NCBI GenBank assembly: GCA_046704745.1
Contig: JBJKRL010000055.1
Location: 1-64,000 of the forward strand
DNA length: 64,000 bases
DNA from: CAWGGS01 sp046704745
Lineage (GTDB): Bacteria; Desulfobacterota; Desulfobulbia; Desulfobulbales; Desulfocapsaceae
Direction: 5' to 3'
Shown: positions 53,805 through 61,824 of the stretch, in pieces
Numbering within the stretch: position 1 is the stretch's first letter
Layout: every line of letters begins with the position of its first letter
Program-made: the position numbers and the translations under genes
The notes under the pieces: generated by a model
The model's input: the letters and a program-made list of their open reading frames with translations, nothing else
Told to the model about the DNA's origin: nothing
Database searches by the model: none

Positions 53805-54635
53805 ATGCTAGATCATCCAGAAAAACTCAGCGACCCCCCGGTACCGGTTTTAGTACGAGGCTGTCCGATCCTTGTCGGTACCTGCGGCTATTCGTACACG
53901 GAGTGGGTGGACAGCGGTTTTTACCCGGCGGGCACCAAGACGGCCGATATGCTGGGCCTTTATGCCCGCTCGTTTTCCATTGTCGAGCTGAACTACACCT
54001 GGTACCAGATGGCCAGAGCCGAGGCAATGGCAAGGATGATGTCCAAGGCCCCGGAACACCTTCTCTTTGCCGCCAAACTGACCAGGACGCTCACCCATGA
54101 ACGGGAAGGCAACCTGCAAGAACAGCTCCGGCTTTACCGGGAAGGTATCGCCCCCTTAGGCTCACGCCTGGCCGCAGTCCTCATCCAGTTACCCCCGAAC
54201 TTCACCCGGACCACCGGCAACCGCCGCTATCTCGCCGCCTTACTCGATGGCCTTGCGCCCCTACCCACAGCCGTGGAGTTCCGTCATGCCTCCTGGGCCG
54301 TCGATCCGGTCTTTGCCGAGATGGAACGCCGGCGGGTAAGCCTGGTCACTGTCGACATCCCGCAGATTCCCGGCCTGTTCCCGCCCCTGGATGTGGTCAC
54401 CAACCCCGGTCTCTTCTATGTCCGCTTCCATGGCCGCAACCTCTCCGGCTGGCGTACTGCCAATATGCAGAAAAAATTCGACTACGGCTACTCGGCAGAC
54501 GAGCTGCGGCAGTGGACATCAACCCGTCTGCAGACGCTCGCCTCGCATGCGGAAAGGGGTATTATCTTCTTCAACAACCACGTCCGAGCCCAGGCGCCCA
54601 ATAACGCCAGACAACTCATTGATATTATTAAATAG
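53805..54635 (+). CDS. DUF72 family protein
   Basis: This 276-residue TIM-barrel-like protein has the DUF72 signature VGTCGYSYTEWVDSGFYP (about residues 25-42), NYTWYQM, FAAKLTRTLTHE, AVEFRHASW and FNNHVRAQAPNNARQL at the C-terminus. DUF72 proteins have no confirmed activity; nuclease or ribose-phosphate roles have been suggested from fold. AAGAAGAGAA precedes the ATG. The gene lies 15 bp before the Y-family polymerase homologue, so it is in the lexA-controlled cluster and probably functions with the mutasome. Confidence 0.93.
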   Translation: MLDHPEKLSDPPVPVLVRGCPILVGTCGYSYTEWVDSGFYPAGTKTADMLGLYARSFSIVELNYTWYQMARAEAMARMMSKAPEHLLFAAKLTRTLTHEREGNLQEQLRLYREGIAPLGSRLAAVLIQLPPNFTRTTGNRRYLAALLDGLAPLPTAVEFRHASWAVDPVFAEMERRRVSLVTVDIPQIPGLFPPLDVVTNPGLFYVRFHGRNLSGWRTANMQKKFDYGYSADELRQWTSTRLQTLASHAERGIIFFNNHVRAQAPNNARQLIDIIK

Positions 54636-54650
54636 ACAAAAGCGGTTACC

Positions 54651-55889
54651 ATGGAAAGAGCCATCATCCATTTCAATGTCGCCGATTTTGCCGTGGCGGT
54701 GGAGCGGATCGTCGACAGCGCCCTGTGTAAAAGAGCAGTGATCATCGCCCCCCTGCAGGCCGCACGAGCGGTAGTCTACGATATGAGCGAGGAGGCCTTT
54801 TGCTGCGGGGTGCAGAAAGGAATGCCGCTCTCCCGGGCCGCCCGCCTCTGCCGCAGAGCCACAATTCTGCCTCCCCGCCCCGGTATTTACCGGCGGGCGA
54901 TGCAGGCCTTTTTAGGCCAGGTCCGGGACTATTCACCGCGGGTCGAACACGGAGCGGTGGACGGCCATATCTTTGTCGACGTCACCGGCACGCACAGGCT
55001 TTTCGGGCCCGCTCCCGATATCGGCCTCAAGGTGCGCAAACGGGTGCGTGACGGCCTGGGCATCAATCCAATCTGGAGTCTTGCCGGCAACAAACTGGTG
55101 GCCAAAGTGGCCTCCCGCCTGGTTAAACCGGCGGGAGAGTACATCGTCGGACCGGGCGAAGAGGAGGACTTTCTCGCCCCCCTGCCCCTGCCCCTGCTGC
55201 CGGGTCTTTTTCCCGAGGAGGTTAACAGGCTGCGCGCCTTCAATCTGGTCAAAATCGGCCAGTTGGCGAATTTGACCAGGGAGCAGCTGATGGTGCCCTT
55301 CGGCAGACGGTCCGACTTTCTGCATGCGGCCAGCCATGGCATTGACACCAGCGCCATCACGACCGAAACTCCCAGAACAAGTCCCCTTGCCTTTGAACAT
55401 TTCTTCGCCGACGACACCAACGACAAAAAAGAACTGGCAGGCACGGCTGCAAACCTGGCCGCCAAGGCAGGCCGGGAACTGCGGGCCAAAAGACAGGTTG
55501 CCCGGCAGGTTGAAATCCGCCTTACCTATGCCGACGGCGTCCGCTCATCCGGCCGGGCCGCAAGCCGTCGGGGAAGCGGCAGCGATTTCGTTCTTAAACA
55601 ACTGGCCCGGCAAGCCTTGCAACGGGCCTTAACCCGCCGCATCCGGGTGCGCAGCTGCCACCTTCTCTGCAGCCGTTTGCAAAAAGAGTCTCCCCAGCTT
55701 CTGCTCTTTCCCGAAACCGCAGGTCCCGAGATCCGGCAGGAGAAAACCTGCCGGGCGCTGGACACGATCACCACCCGTTTCGGCCCCGACTTGATCCGTG
55801 CCGGGGCACCGCGAATCAGAAGACAGAAACCAGAAGACAGAGGACAGAAGGCTCTCTGCCACGTCCTGGGTTCCTGTAACTATCAGTAA
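54651..55889 (+). CDS. imuB: Catalytically degenerate Y-family polymerase (ImuB-like)
   Basis: This 412-residue protein aligns with the UmuC/DinB palm, fingers, thumb and little-finger layout. The metal-binding HVDMDAF is HFNVADF here (N9 and A11 replace the aspartates), and the SxDE pair is VDG (D104 kept, E to G105). IFVDVTGTHRLFG and LAGNKLVAKVAS identify the fold. A QLLLF beta-clamp-binding motif lies at 349-353. This is the ImuB pattern: a non-catalytic clamp adaptor for DnaE2. The last 25 residues are encoded by a low-complexity repeat and are not part of the family. Confidence 0.9.
   Translation: MERAIIHFNVADFAVAVERIVDSALCKRAVIIAPLQAARAVVYDMSEEAFCCGVQKGMPLSRAARLCRRATILPPRPGIYRRAMQAFLGQVRDYSPRVEHGAVDGHIFVDVTGTHRLFGPAPDIGLKVRKRVRDGLGINPIWSLAGNKLVAKVASRLVKPAGEYIVGPGEEEDFLAPLPLPLLPGLFPEEVNRLRAFNLVKIGQLANLTREQLMVPFGRRSDFLHAASHGIDTSAITTETPRTSPLAFEHFFADDTNDKKELAGTAANLAAKAGRELRAKRQVARQVEIRLTYADGVRSSGRAASRRGSGSDFVLKQLARQALQRALTRRIRVRSCHLLCSRLQKESPQLLLFPETAGPEIRQEKTCRALDTITTRFGPDLIRAGAPRIRRQKPEDRGQKALCHVLGSCNYQ
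55816..55850. repeat. CAGAAG-type repeat in the imuB 3' end
   Basis: CAGAAGACAGAAACCAGAAG is followed by ACAGAGGACAGAAG. An inverted copy (CTGTCCTCTGACTTCTGATT) lies at about 56078-56100, just before dnaE2. The imuB stop was probably displaced by this insertion. Confidence 0.7.
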
Positions 55890-55899
55890 AAACAATTTC

Positions 55900-55913
55900 T
55901 GATTACCACTAAT
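55900..55913 (+). repeat. TGATTACCACTAAT motif, copy 3
   Basis: Exact 14-base match to the copies at 11906 and 50914. It starts 11 bases after the imuB stop. Confidence 0.65.
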
Positions 55914-56103
55914 GTGCAGCTACTTATACCACAAGGGCATAAGTTTCGTACGAGCAGGCACGCTGCTCAACTCAGCTTTATCCAGGCATATGATAACGCA
56001 ATCACGAAAAAAAAGTCCGTCCGGAAGCGATGATCTTCACCTCCCGTGTATAGGAAGATTGCGTCTTGTCTTTTTTTCTGTCCTCTGACTTCTGATTTCT
56101 GAC

Positions 56104-59085
56104 ATGTTTCCCCTGCACATCCGCTCTCATTTCTCCCTGTTGCGCGGCACGGCCTCCCCGGCCGCACTTTGCGCTGCCGCCAAGCGCTACGGGTATACCG
56201 GCCTGGCCATAACCGATACAGACAACCTCTACGGGCTCTGGCCCTTTCTTGCCGCCTGCCGGCGGCAAGGTCTCAGACCGGTAATCGGGGCCGAGATCAC
56301 CGAGCCGGATACCAAGCGCCGGGCGGTCTGCCTGGTCCAGGACAAGGACGGGTATGCGACACTGTGCAATCTGATCACCAGACGGCACAGCAAAGGCCCC
56401 TTTAATCTTCATGAGGCAATCGCCGATCTGCACCGCGGACTGGTCATCCTGGCCCAAGACCAATCGCTTCTGGCCGACCTGCTCTCCTTCGGGGTAAAGG
56501 TGGCGGCAGACCTGGGTGCCCGGCCGACCCAGGCCGCAGGCAGGCTCAGAAAATGGGCGCAGACGGCAGGGGTTATTGCCGTGGCCACCCCCGACTGCGG
56601 GATCCTAGAGCAAGGCGACAATTCCCTCTACCGCCTGCTGCGGGCCATCGCCGGCAACACCACCTTGTCCCACCTCGCTCAAGAAGATACGGAAGAAAAC
56701 CCCTTTGCCCCACCCGAGGTCTATCAAAGGCGTTTTGTCGTCTGGCCCGAGGTTGTTGCCGCCAGCACGGCCCTGGCAAAGACCTGCTCGTTTACCGGCC
56801 CTTCTTTCGGTACGGTGATGCCGACCTGGAAGGGCGGGTCCGAGGCAACCGCATCCTTGCGTGCTGCAGCCTACATGGGTGCCCGGCTGCGATACGGCGA
56901 CGACCTGGGGGAGCCGGTGGTGGAGCGCCTGGAACACGAACTCGGGGTAATTGCCGCCATGGACTTTTCCTCCTACTTTCTGGTGGTCCGGGACATTGTT
57001 TGCCGCCTGCAGCCGGACGGCAGCCGCAAAAGACGGCGGATCTGCGGCCGCGGTTCGGGAGCGGCCTCTCTTGTCGCCTATTGCCTGCAGATCACCAATG
57101 TCTGTCCGATCAAGCACAATCTGTATTTCGAGCGCTTTTTAAATCCGGGCCGGACCGACCCACCCGATATCGACATCGATTTTTCCTGGGATGAACGCGA
57201 CGAGGTAATCGCCAATGTCCTTAAAGAAAACCAAGGACATGCCGCCATGGTCTGCAACCACATCGGCTTTAAGCCCCGGATGGCCATTCGGGAGGCCGCC
57301 AAGGTTTACGGACTGCCGGACTACGAAATCGGACGTCTTACAAAACGGATTCCGTGGCTGTCCTCCAGCGGCGATCTGCAGGCTCGCCTGGCCGAGTTGC
57401 CGGCGCTCAAAGGCCATGACCTGAGCGGACCGTGGCCGGAAATCATTGCCTTGGCCGGGCGGCTGCTGGGCATCCCCCGTTATCTCTCGGTCCATCCCGG
57501 CGGGGTGGTCATCACCCCGGGACCGATCTGCGACTATGTCCCGGTGGAGACCGCGGCCAAGGGAGTACCGATCATCCAGTGGGAAAAAGACGGCACCGAG
57601 GAGGCGGGCCTGGTAAAAATCGATCTTCTCGGCAACCGCAGCCTCGGAGTGATCAGGGACTGCATTACCTCCGTCAGATCCCAAGACATCGCCATCGATG
57701 AGAACCACTGGCACCCCGAAGACGACAGCAGGACGAAAAACGTCGTCTCCCAAGGGTTGACAATGGGCTGCTTTTATATCGAGAGTCCGGCCATGCGGCT
57801 GTTGCAGAAGAAGGCGGGCAGCGGCGATTTTGAGCAGCTGGTGCTGCAGTCCTCCATCATCCGGCCGGCGGCCAACGAATTCGTCCGCGAGTACGTCCGC
57901 CGGTTGCACGGCGGCGCCTGGCAACCCCTGCACGAAAAGATCGGTGACGTGCTCGATGAGACGTTTGGCCTGATGGTCTATCAGGAAGATGTCTCCAAAG
58001 TGGCGGTCAGCCTGGCCGGCTTCACTCACGCCCGCGCCGACGGCCTGCGCAAGGTTCTGTCGAAAAAGGACCGGGATTTGCGGCTGCGCGATTACAAACA
58101 GGAGTTCTTTTCCGGTTGCAGCCGCCGCGGGGTGGAGCCTTCGGCCATCGAGGCCATCTGGAAAATGATGATGAGTTTCGACGGCTACTCTTTCTGCAAA
58201 CCGCACTCGGCCTCCTATGCCAAGGTCTCCTTCCAGGCAGCCTATCTGAAGACCCATTACCCGGCCGAGTTCATGGCTGCTGTGATCTCCAACTGCGGCG
58301 GATATTACTCCACCTTTGCCTATGTCTCGGAGGCCAAACGCCTCGGCCTTGAGATCCTGCCGCCGGATATCAACACAAGCGACAAAGCCTGGCAAGGAAT
58401 GGGACGGCAGATGCGGGTGGGCCTGCAGGCAATCCGCGGCCTGTCTAAGACATGCATAGACCGCATGGTTCACTGCCGCGGGCAACGGCCGTTTACCACG
58501 ACAACCGATTTTTTTACCCGGGTCCGTCCGGCAGAAGACGAGGCGCAGGCGCTTATCCATGCCGGAGCTTTGGATTCACTTGGCATTGCCTGCAACAGGG
58601 CCATGCTGCTCTGGGAATTGGCGGCCTTTCACCGCATCCAGGCATCATCCGGCCAGGCATCGTTGTTCGCCGTCGATCTCCCCACAGCGCCCCTGCTGCC
58701 GCCCCCCGATCCGCGCGCGCAGCTCAGACGGGAATACGAGGTGCTGGGGTTTCTCTGCCGCATTCATCCGCTGACCCTGGTCAGACGCCACGACAAGGGA
58801 TTGACCAAGGCCCGCTCCTTAATTGAGTGCATCGGACGCCGGGTACGGTTCGCCGGGTGGCTGCTCACCGGGAAGCTTGTTTCCACCAAAACCGGTGAGG
58901 CCATGGAGTTTCTGACGTTTGAGGATGAAACCGGAATGGTCGAGACCACATTCTTCCCAGGAGCTTATCGGCGGTACGCCCATCTACTCTCGTCGGGACG
59001 GCCGTATCTGCTTATCGGCCTCGTAGAAGCAGACTTCGGGGTCATAACGCTGACCGTCGACACTGTTGAGATTCTTGGGAAATAA
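56104..59085 (+). CDS. dnaE2: Error-prone DNA polymerase III alpha subunit (DnaE2/ImuC)
   Basis: This 993-residue protein has an N-terminal PHP domain whose first motif reads HIRSHFSLLRG (the usual HxHS is changed to HxRS, as in DnaE2). The C-family core has PDIDIDFSWDERD at 354-366 with catalytic Asp residues, GRGSGAASLVAYCL upstream, and a YSFCKPHSASYAKVSFQAAYLK region. A C-terminal OB-fold follows (RVRFAGWLLTGKLVSTKTGEAMEF, about 920-990). It lacks the long tau-binding tail of DnaE1. It performs translesion synthesis with ImuB. There is no ribosome-binding site because the CAGAAG repeat fills the leader. Confidence 0.94.
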   Translation: MFPLHIRSHFSLLRGTASPAALCAAAKRYGYTGLAITDTDNLYGLWPFLAACRRQGLRPVIGAEITEPDTKRRAVCLVQDKDGYATLCNLITRRHSKGPFNLHEAIADLHRGLVILAQDQSLLADLLSFGVKVAADLGARPTQAAGRLRKWAQTAGVIAVATPDCGILEQGDNSLYRLLRAIAGNTTLSHLAQEDTEENPFAPPEVYQRRFVVWPEVVAASTALAKTCSFTGPSFGTVMPTWKGGSEATASLRAAAYMGARLRYGDDLGEPVVERLEHELGVIAAMDFSSYFLVVRDIVCRLQPDGSRKRRRICGRGSGAASLVAYCLQITNVCPIKHNLYFERFLNPGRTDPPDIDIDFSWDERDEVIANVLKENQGHAAMVCNHIGFKPRMAIREAAKVYGLPDYEIGRLTKRIPWLSSSGDLQARLAELPALKGHDLSGPWPEIIALAGRLLGIPRYLSVHPGGVVITPGPICDYVPVETAAKGVPIIQWEKDGTEEAGLVKIDLLGNRSLGVIRDCITSVRSQDIAIDENHWHPEDDSRTKNVVSQGLTMGCFYIESPAMRLLQKKAGSGDFEQLVLQSSIIRPAANEFVREYVRRLHGGAWQPLHEKIGDVLDETFGLMVYQEDVSKVAVSLAGFTHARADGLRKVLSKKDRDLRLRDYKQEFFSGCSRRGVEPSAIEAIWKMMMSFDGYSFCKPHSASYAKVSFQAAYLKTHYPAEFMAAVISNCGGYYSTFAYVSEAKRLGLEILPPDINTSDKAWQGMGRQMRVGLQAIRGLSKTCIDRMVHCRGQRPFTTTTDFFTRVRPAEDEAQALIHAGALDSLGIACNRAMLLWELAAFHRIQASSGQASLFAVDLPTAPLLPPPDPRAQLRREYEVLGFLCRIHPLTLVRRHDKGLTKARSLIECIGRRVRFAGWLLTGKLVSTKTGEAMEFLTFEDETGMVETTFFPGAYRRYAHLLSSGRPYLLIGLVEADFGVITLTVDTVEILGK

Positions 59086-59185
59086 AATTACAGACAATTT
59101 TTGGTTTCCAAAACCGGTAAAATATCTTATTTGTATTATGTTGTCATACAATAGGGAGAATTGTTTTAACAACAAAAGGTGCAGG

Positions 59186-59581
59186 GTGAAACGGATTCTT
59201 GTTATAGATGATGATTTTTTGACCCTTGACGTCCTGAAAAGAATGCTTGAAATAGAAGGATATGAAGTAGTTACAGCGTTCAATGGGCAAGAAGGGATTG
59301 ATATATTTCATCAGATGCCAATCGATTTGGTGATAACCGATTTGGTCATGCCGGTCAAAGATGGTCTGCGGACCATCATGGAGCTGAGACGTGAAAAACC
59401 GGAGCTGCCGATTATCGCCATTTCCGCAGGCGGCGCCATCCCAAAAGAACGCTACCTGACTCTGGCCCAATACCTCGGGGATATCACCACCCTGCCAAAA
59501 CCTTTCAGAAGAAAAGATATTGTGGACACGGTCTATAAGATGATCAATCCGGATCCGTTTCCCGATTCTTATGAGGTATAG
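59186..59581 (+). CDS. Single-domain response regulator
   Basis: A GTG at 59186, with AAAGGTGCAGG upstream, gives a 131-residue protein that is just a REC domain: KRILVIDDDFLTLDVLKRML, phospho-Asp in LVITDLVMPVKDG, Thr/Ser in IIAISAGG and Lys in LPKPF. An ATG further upstream (59138) is also in frame. There is no output domain, so it may act by phosphotransfer or protein contact. No kinase gene is adjacent. Confidence 0.85.
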   Translation: MKRILVIDDDFLTLDVLKRMLEIEGYEVVTAFNGQEGIDIFHQMPIDLVITDLVMPVKDGLRTIMELRREKPELPIIAISAGGAIPKERYLTLAQYLGDITTLPKPFRRKDIVDTVYKMINPDPFPDSYEV

Positions 59582-59797
59582 GAAGCGGCTGCCATAGACG
59601 AGCATGCATTCTTCCGCACTGTGTCACCTGTTCCCCGCCAGAGAACATATCTATCTGTTTCAAAAGAATATCTCCTTTTAATTGACCAACAATACCCTTT
59701 TGTGTAAAATCAACATCATTACAGATTACGGCTTCCTGAATTGCGTGGGTTGATACTTGCCCACATTTCTCCGGCTAAGATATTTTGAGGTAATTGA

Positions 59798-61495
59798 ATG
59801 GCGGAAACAGCAGAAGTGCGGATGACCTTGAATTATATAATGGACTCAAGCTGTTCGAAATACGCCGATCTTCCGGCCATTGGCATGGCTATGGAAGAGG
59901 CCTTGACCTACAAGGATTTTAAGGATCAGGTCTTTGCTCTTGCAGCCCGCTTGCGGAAAGAGGGAATCAGTAAGGACGACCACGTGGCAATCCTGGCTGA
60001 AAATTCCCCTAACTGGGGCATCGCCTATTTCGCCATCGTACGTCTCGGAGCCGTGGCTGTTCCGATCCTGCCTGATTTTCCGGAAATGGATGTTCATCAT
60101 ATACTCAACGAGATGAAGGTCAAAGCCCTCTTCACCACCCAACGCCAGATTGAAAAGATTTATGAGTTAAAGAAGGTCCTGCTCGGACCGATCATCACCC
60201 TGGACGATTATACGGGGATAGAAGGAGTTGTTGAAGTTCGACGATTTTCCGAGTACATGGAAGGGGCTCTCACCTTTGCCCAGGAACATGGGCAGGGAAA
60301 TGATTTCCCCGACGTGGGTGAAGACGACCTGGCATCCATCCTCTATACCTCGGGGACTTCAGGGTATTCAAAAGCGGTTATGCTGACCCACAAGAACATG
60401 ACCTCCAACGCCTATTCAGCAGTGAATCTTACCGAGATCAATCCAGGTGATGTCTTTTTGTCCATCCTCCCCATGTCCCACACCTACGAATTTACCTGCG
60501 GCTTTGTCCTGCCGTTGCTGAAGGGATGCCGGATTGCCTATGCCGGCCAGACTCCGACACCGGCCATCCTGCAAAAGCTCTGCCGACACGAGAAACCTTT
60601 TGCAATTTTTGCCGTACCGCTGGTCTTTGAGAAGATTTATAAAAAACGCGTACTGCCTAAAACTCAAAAAAGCTTACTTATATCAACAATCTGCAAATCA
60701 TCTATCGGCAGACGCTTCATTCATAAGCGGATCGGGGTCAAACTTACGGAATTTTTCGGCGGCAACCTGAAGCTTATGGGGATAGGTGGGGCAGCGCTGA
60801 ACCCTGAGGTCGAACAGTTTCTTTTTGAGGCGAAATTCCCTTACGTCATCGGTTACGGCCTGACCGAATCTGCGCCATTGATCTCAGGAGGTCCGGTGGG
60901 GGATAAAACCATTGCCATCGGTTCGGCCGGCAAACCAATTCCGGGTGTACAGGTCAAGATCGTGGATCCTGATCCGACAACCGGAATTGGAGAGATACTG
61001 GCCCGCGGTCCGAATATTATGAAAGGCTATTATAACGATCCGGAAAAGACAAAGGAGACCATCACTGAAGACGGCTGGCTAATAACAGGTGATATCGGTT
61101 TGTTAGACGATAACGGCAACCTCCATATTCGCGGTCGCTCAAAGAACGTCATCGTTCTGGCCAATGGTGAAAATATCTACCCTGAGGCCATCGAACATAA
61201 GCTGAATGCCTATCATTGGGTGACCGAGTCCCTGGTGGCGGAACATAACGGCAAGCTCGATGCCTGGGTCTATCCCGACTATGAATTGATCGACGAACAG
61301 ACCGCCGATCAATCAAAAAACAAGCGCCGCGAATACCTGAACACCCTGATGGAAGAAATGCGCAATGAAATTAACAGCCAGTTGTCCAAGTCATCGAGAA
61401 TCTCCAAGATTTTCGAACGCCGGGAACCCTTTGTCAAGACAGCAACCCACAAGATAAAACGATTCCTCTATGATGAGCACGCCAACCTGCCCTGA
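59798..61495 (+). CDS. AMP-forming acyl-CoA ligase (long-chain fatty acid type)
   Basis: This 565-residue adenylate-forming enzyme has the phosphate loop ILYTSGTSGYSKAVMLTHKNM (about residue 183), SILPMSHTYEF, GYGLTESAPLIS, ITGDIGLLDDNGNLHIRGR (with the hinge) and TATHKIKRF at the C-terminus with the catalytic Lys. It resembles FadD-like long-chain acyl-CoA synthetases, though related acyl-ACP ligases share these motifs. It would activate fatty acids for oxidation or membrane use. It is a single gene, with repeats in the following gap. Confidence 0.9.
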   Translation: MAETAEVRMTLNYIMDSSCSKYADLPAIGMAMEEALTYKDFKDQVFALAARLRKEGISKDDHVAILAENSPNWGIAYFAIVRLGAVAVPILPDFPEMDVHHILNEMKVKALFTTQRQIEKIYELKKVLLGPIITLDDYTGIEGVVEVRRFSEYMEGALTFAQEHGQGNDFPDVGEDDLASILYTSGTSGYSKAVMLTHKNMTSNAYSAVNLTEINPGDVFLSILPMSHTYEFTCGFVLPLLKGCRIAYAGQTPTPAILQKLCRHEKPFAIFAVPLVFEKIYKKRVLPKTQKSLLISTICKSSIGRRFIHKRIGVKLTEFFGGNLKLMGIGGAALNPEVEQFLFEAKFPYVIGYGLTESAPLISGGPVGDKTIAIGSAGKPIPGVQVKIVDPDPTTGIGEILARGPNIMKGYYNDPEKTKETITEDGWLITGDIGLLDDNGNLHIRGRSKNVIVLANGENIYPEAIEHKLNAYHWVTESLVAEHNGKLDAWVYPDYELIDEQTADQSKNKRREYLNTLMEEMRNEINSQLSKSSRISKIFERREPFVKTATHKIKRFLYDEHANLP

Positions 61496-61824
61496 CAGAG
61501 AACGCTTCTCCTCTACGGCCTTTTCTGATCAAACCAGAACGATTGGAAAAGACCGGCCGGCCTATTATACCCCTTGAGAGTGTTTATGCCCTTGTGGGTA
61601 TTTATGCCCCTTGTGGGTACAGCAAGAATATGGGTATCGAATCTTCAAAACCGGCCCTTGCGCCAGCAATGATTTTCAGACAAACTTTTCAAGCTTACCT
61701 TGACATATTGCAAAGACCATTCTTATAATATCTGTTTGCCCGTTGCTCCCAATCAGAATTTCTCGCGAAAGGTTTTAGCTAATTAGTTCCTTTAGTACAC
61801 TTCCTGTACGAAAAAATCATACAA
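61496..61824. other. Gap with tandem repeats, array 2
   Basis: No gene is recognised. Units at 61564-61582, 61583-61600 and 61601-61619 are diverged copies of the 19 bp repeat at 22010-22066 (for example TTTATGCCCCTTGTGGGTA). They lie roughly 200 bases before the FAD oxidase start. TTGACA near 61701 might be the -35 of that gene. Confidence 0.6.
61564..61619 (+). repeat. Tandem 19 bp repeats, array 2
   Basis: Three units, TTTATGCCCCTTGTGGGTA-like, in the same orientation as array 1 and with the same following GCAAGAA word. The first unit is the most diverged and the second is 18 bases. Confidence 0.75.

Noticed and set aside
54651..55889. Active DNA polymerase IV (DinB)
   Set aside because: Two of the three metal-binding acidic positions are replaced (N9, G105), so catalysis is unlikely; ImuB-like is the better call.
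57139..58560. Long minus-strand open frame of 473 codons inside dnaE2
   Set aside because: It is the GC-driven shadow of the dnaE2 frame; dnaE2 motifs are continuous on the plus strand.
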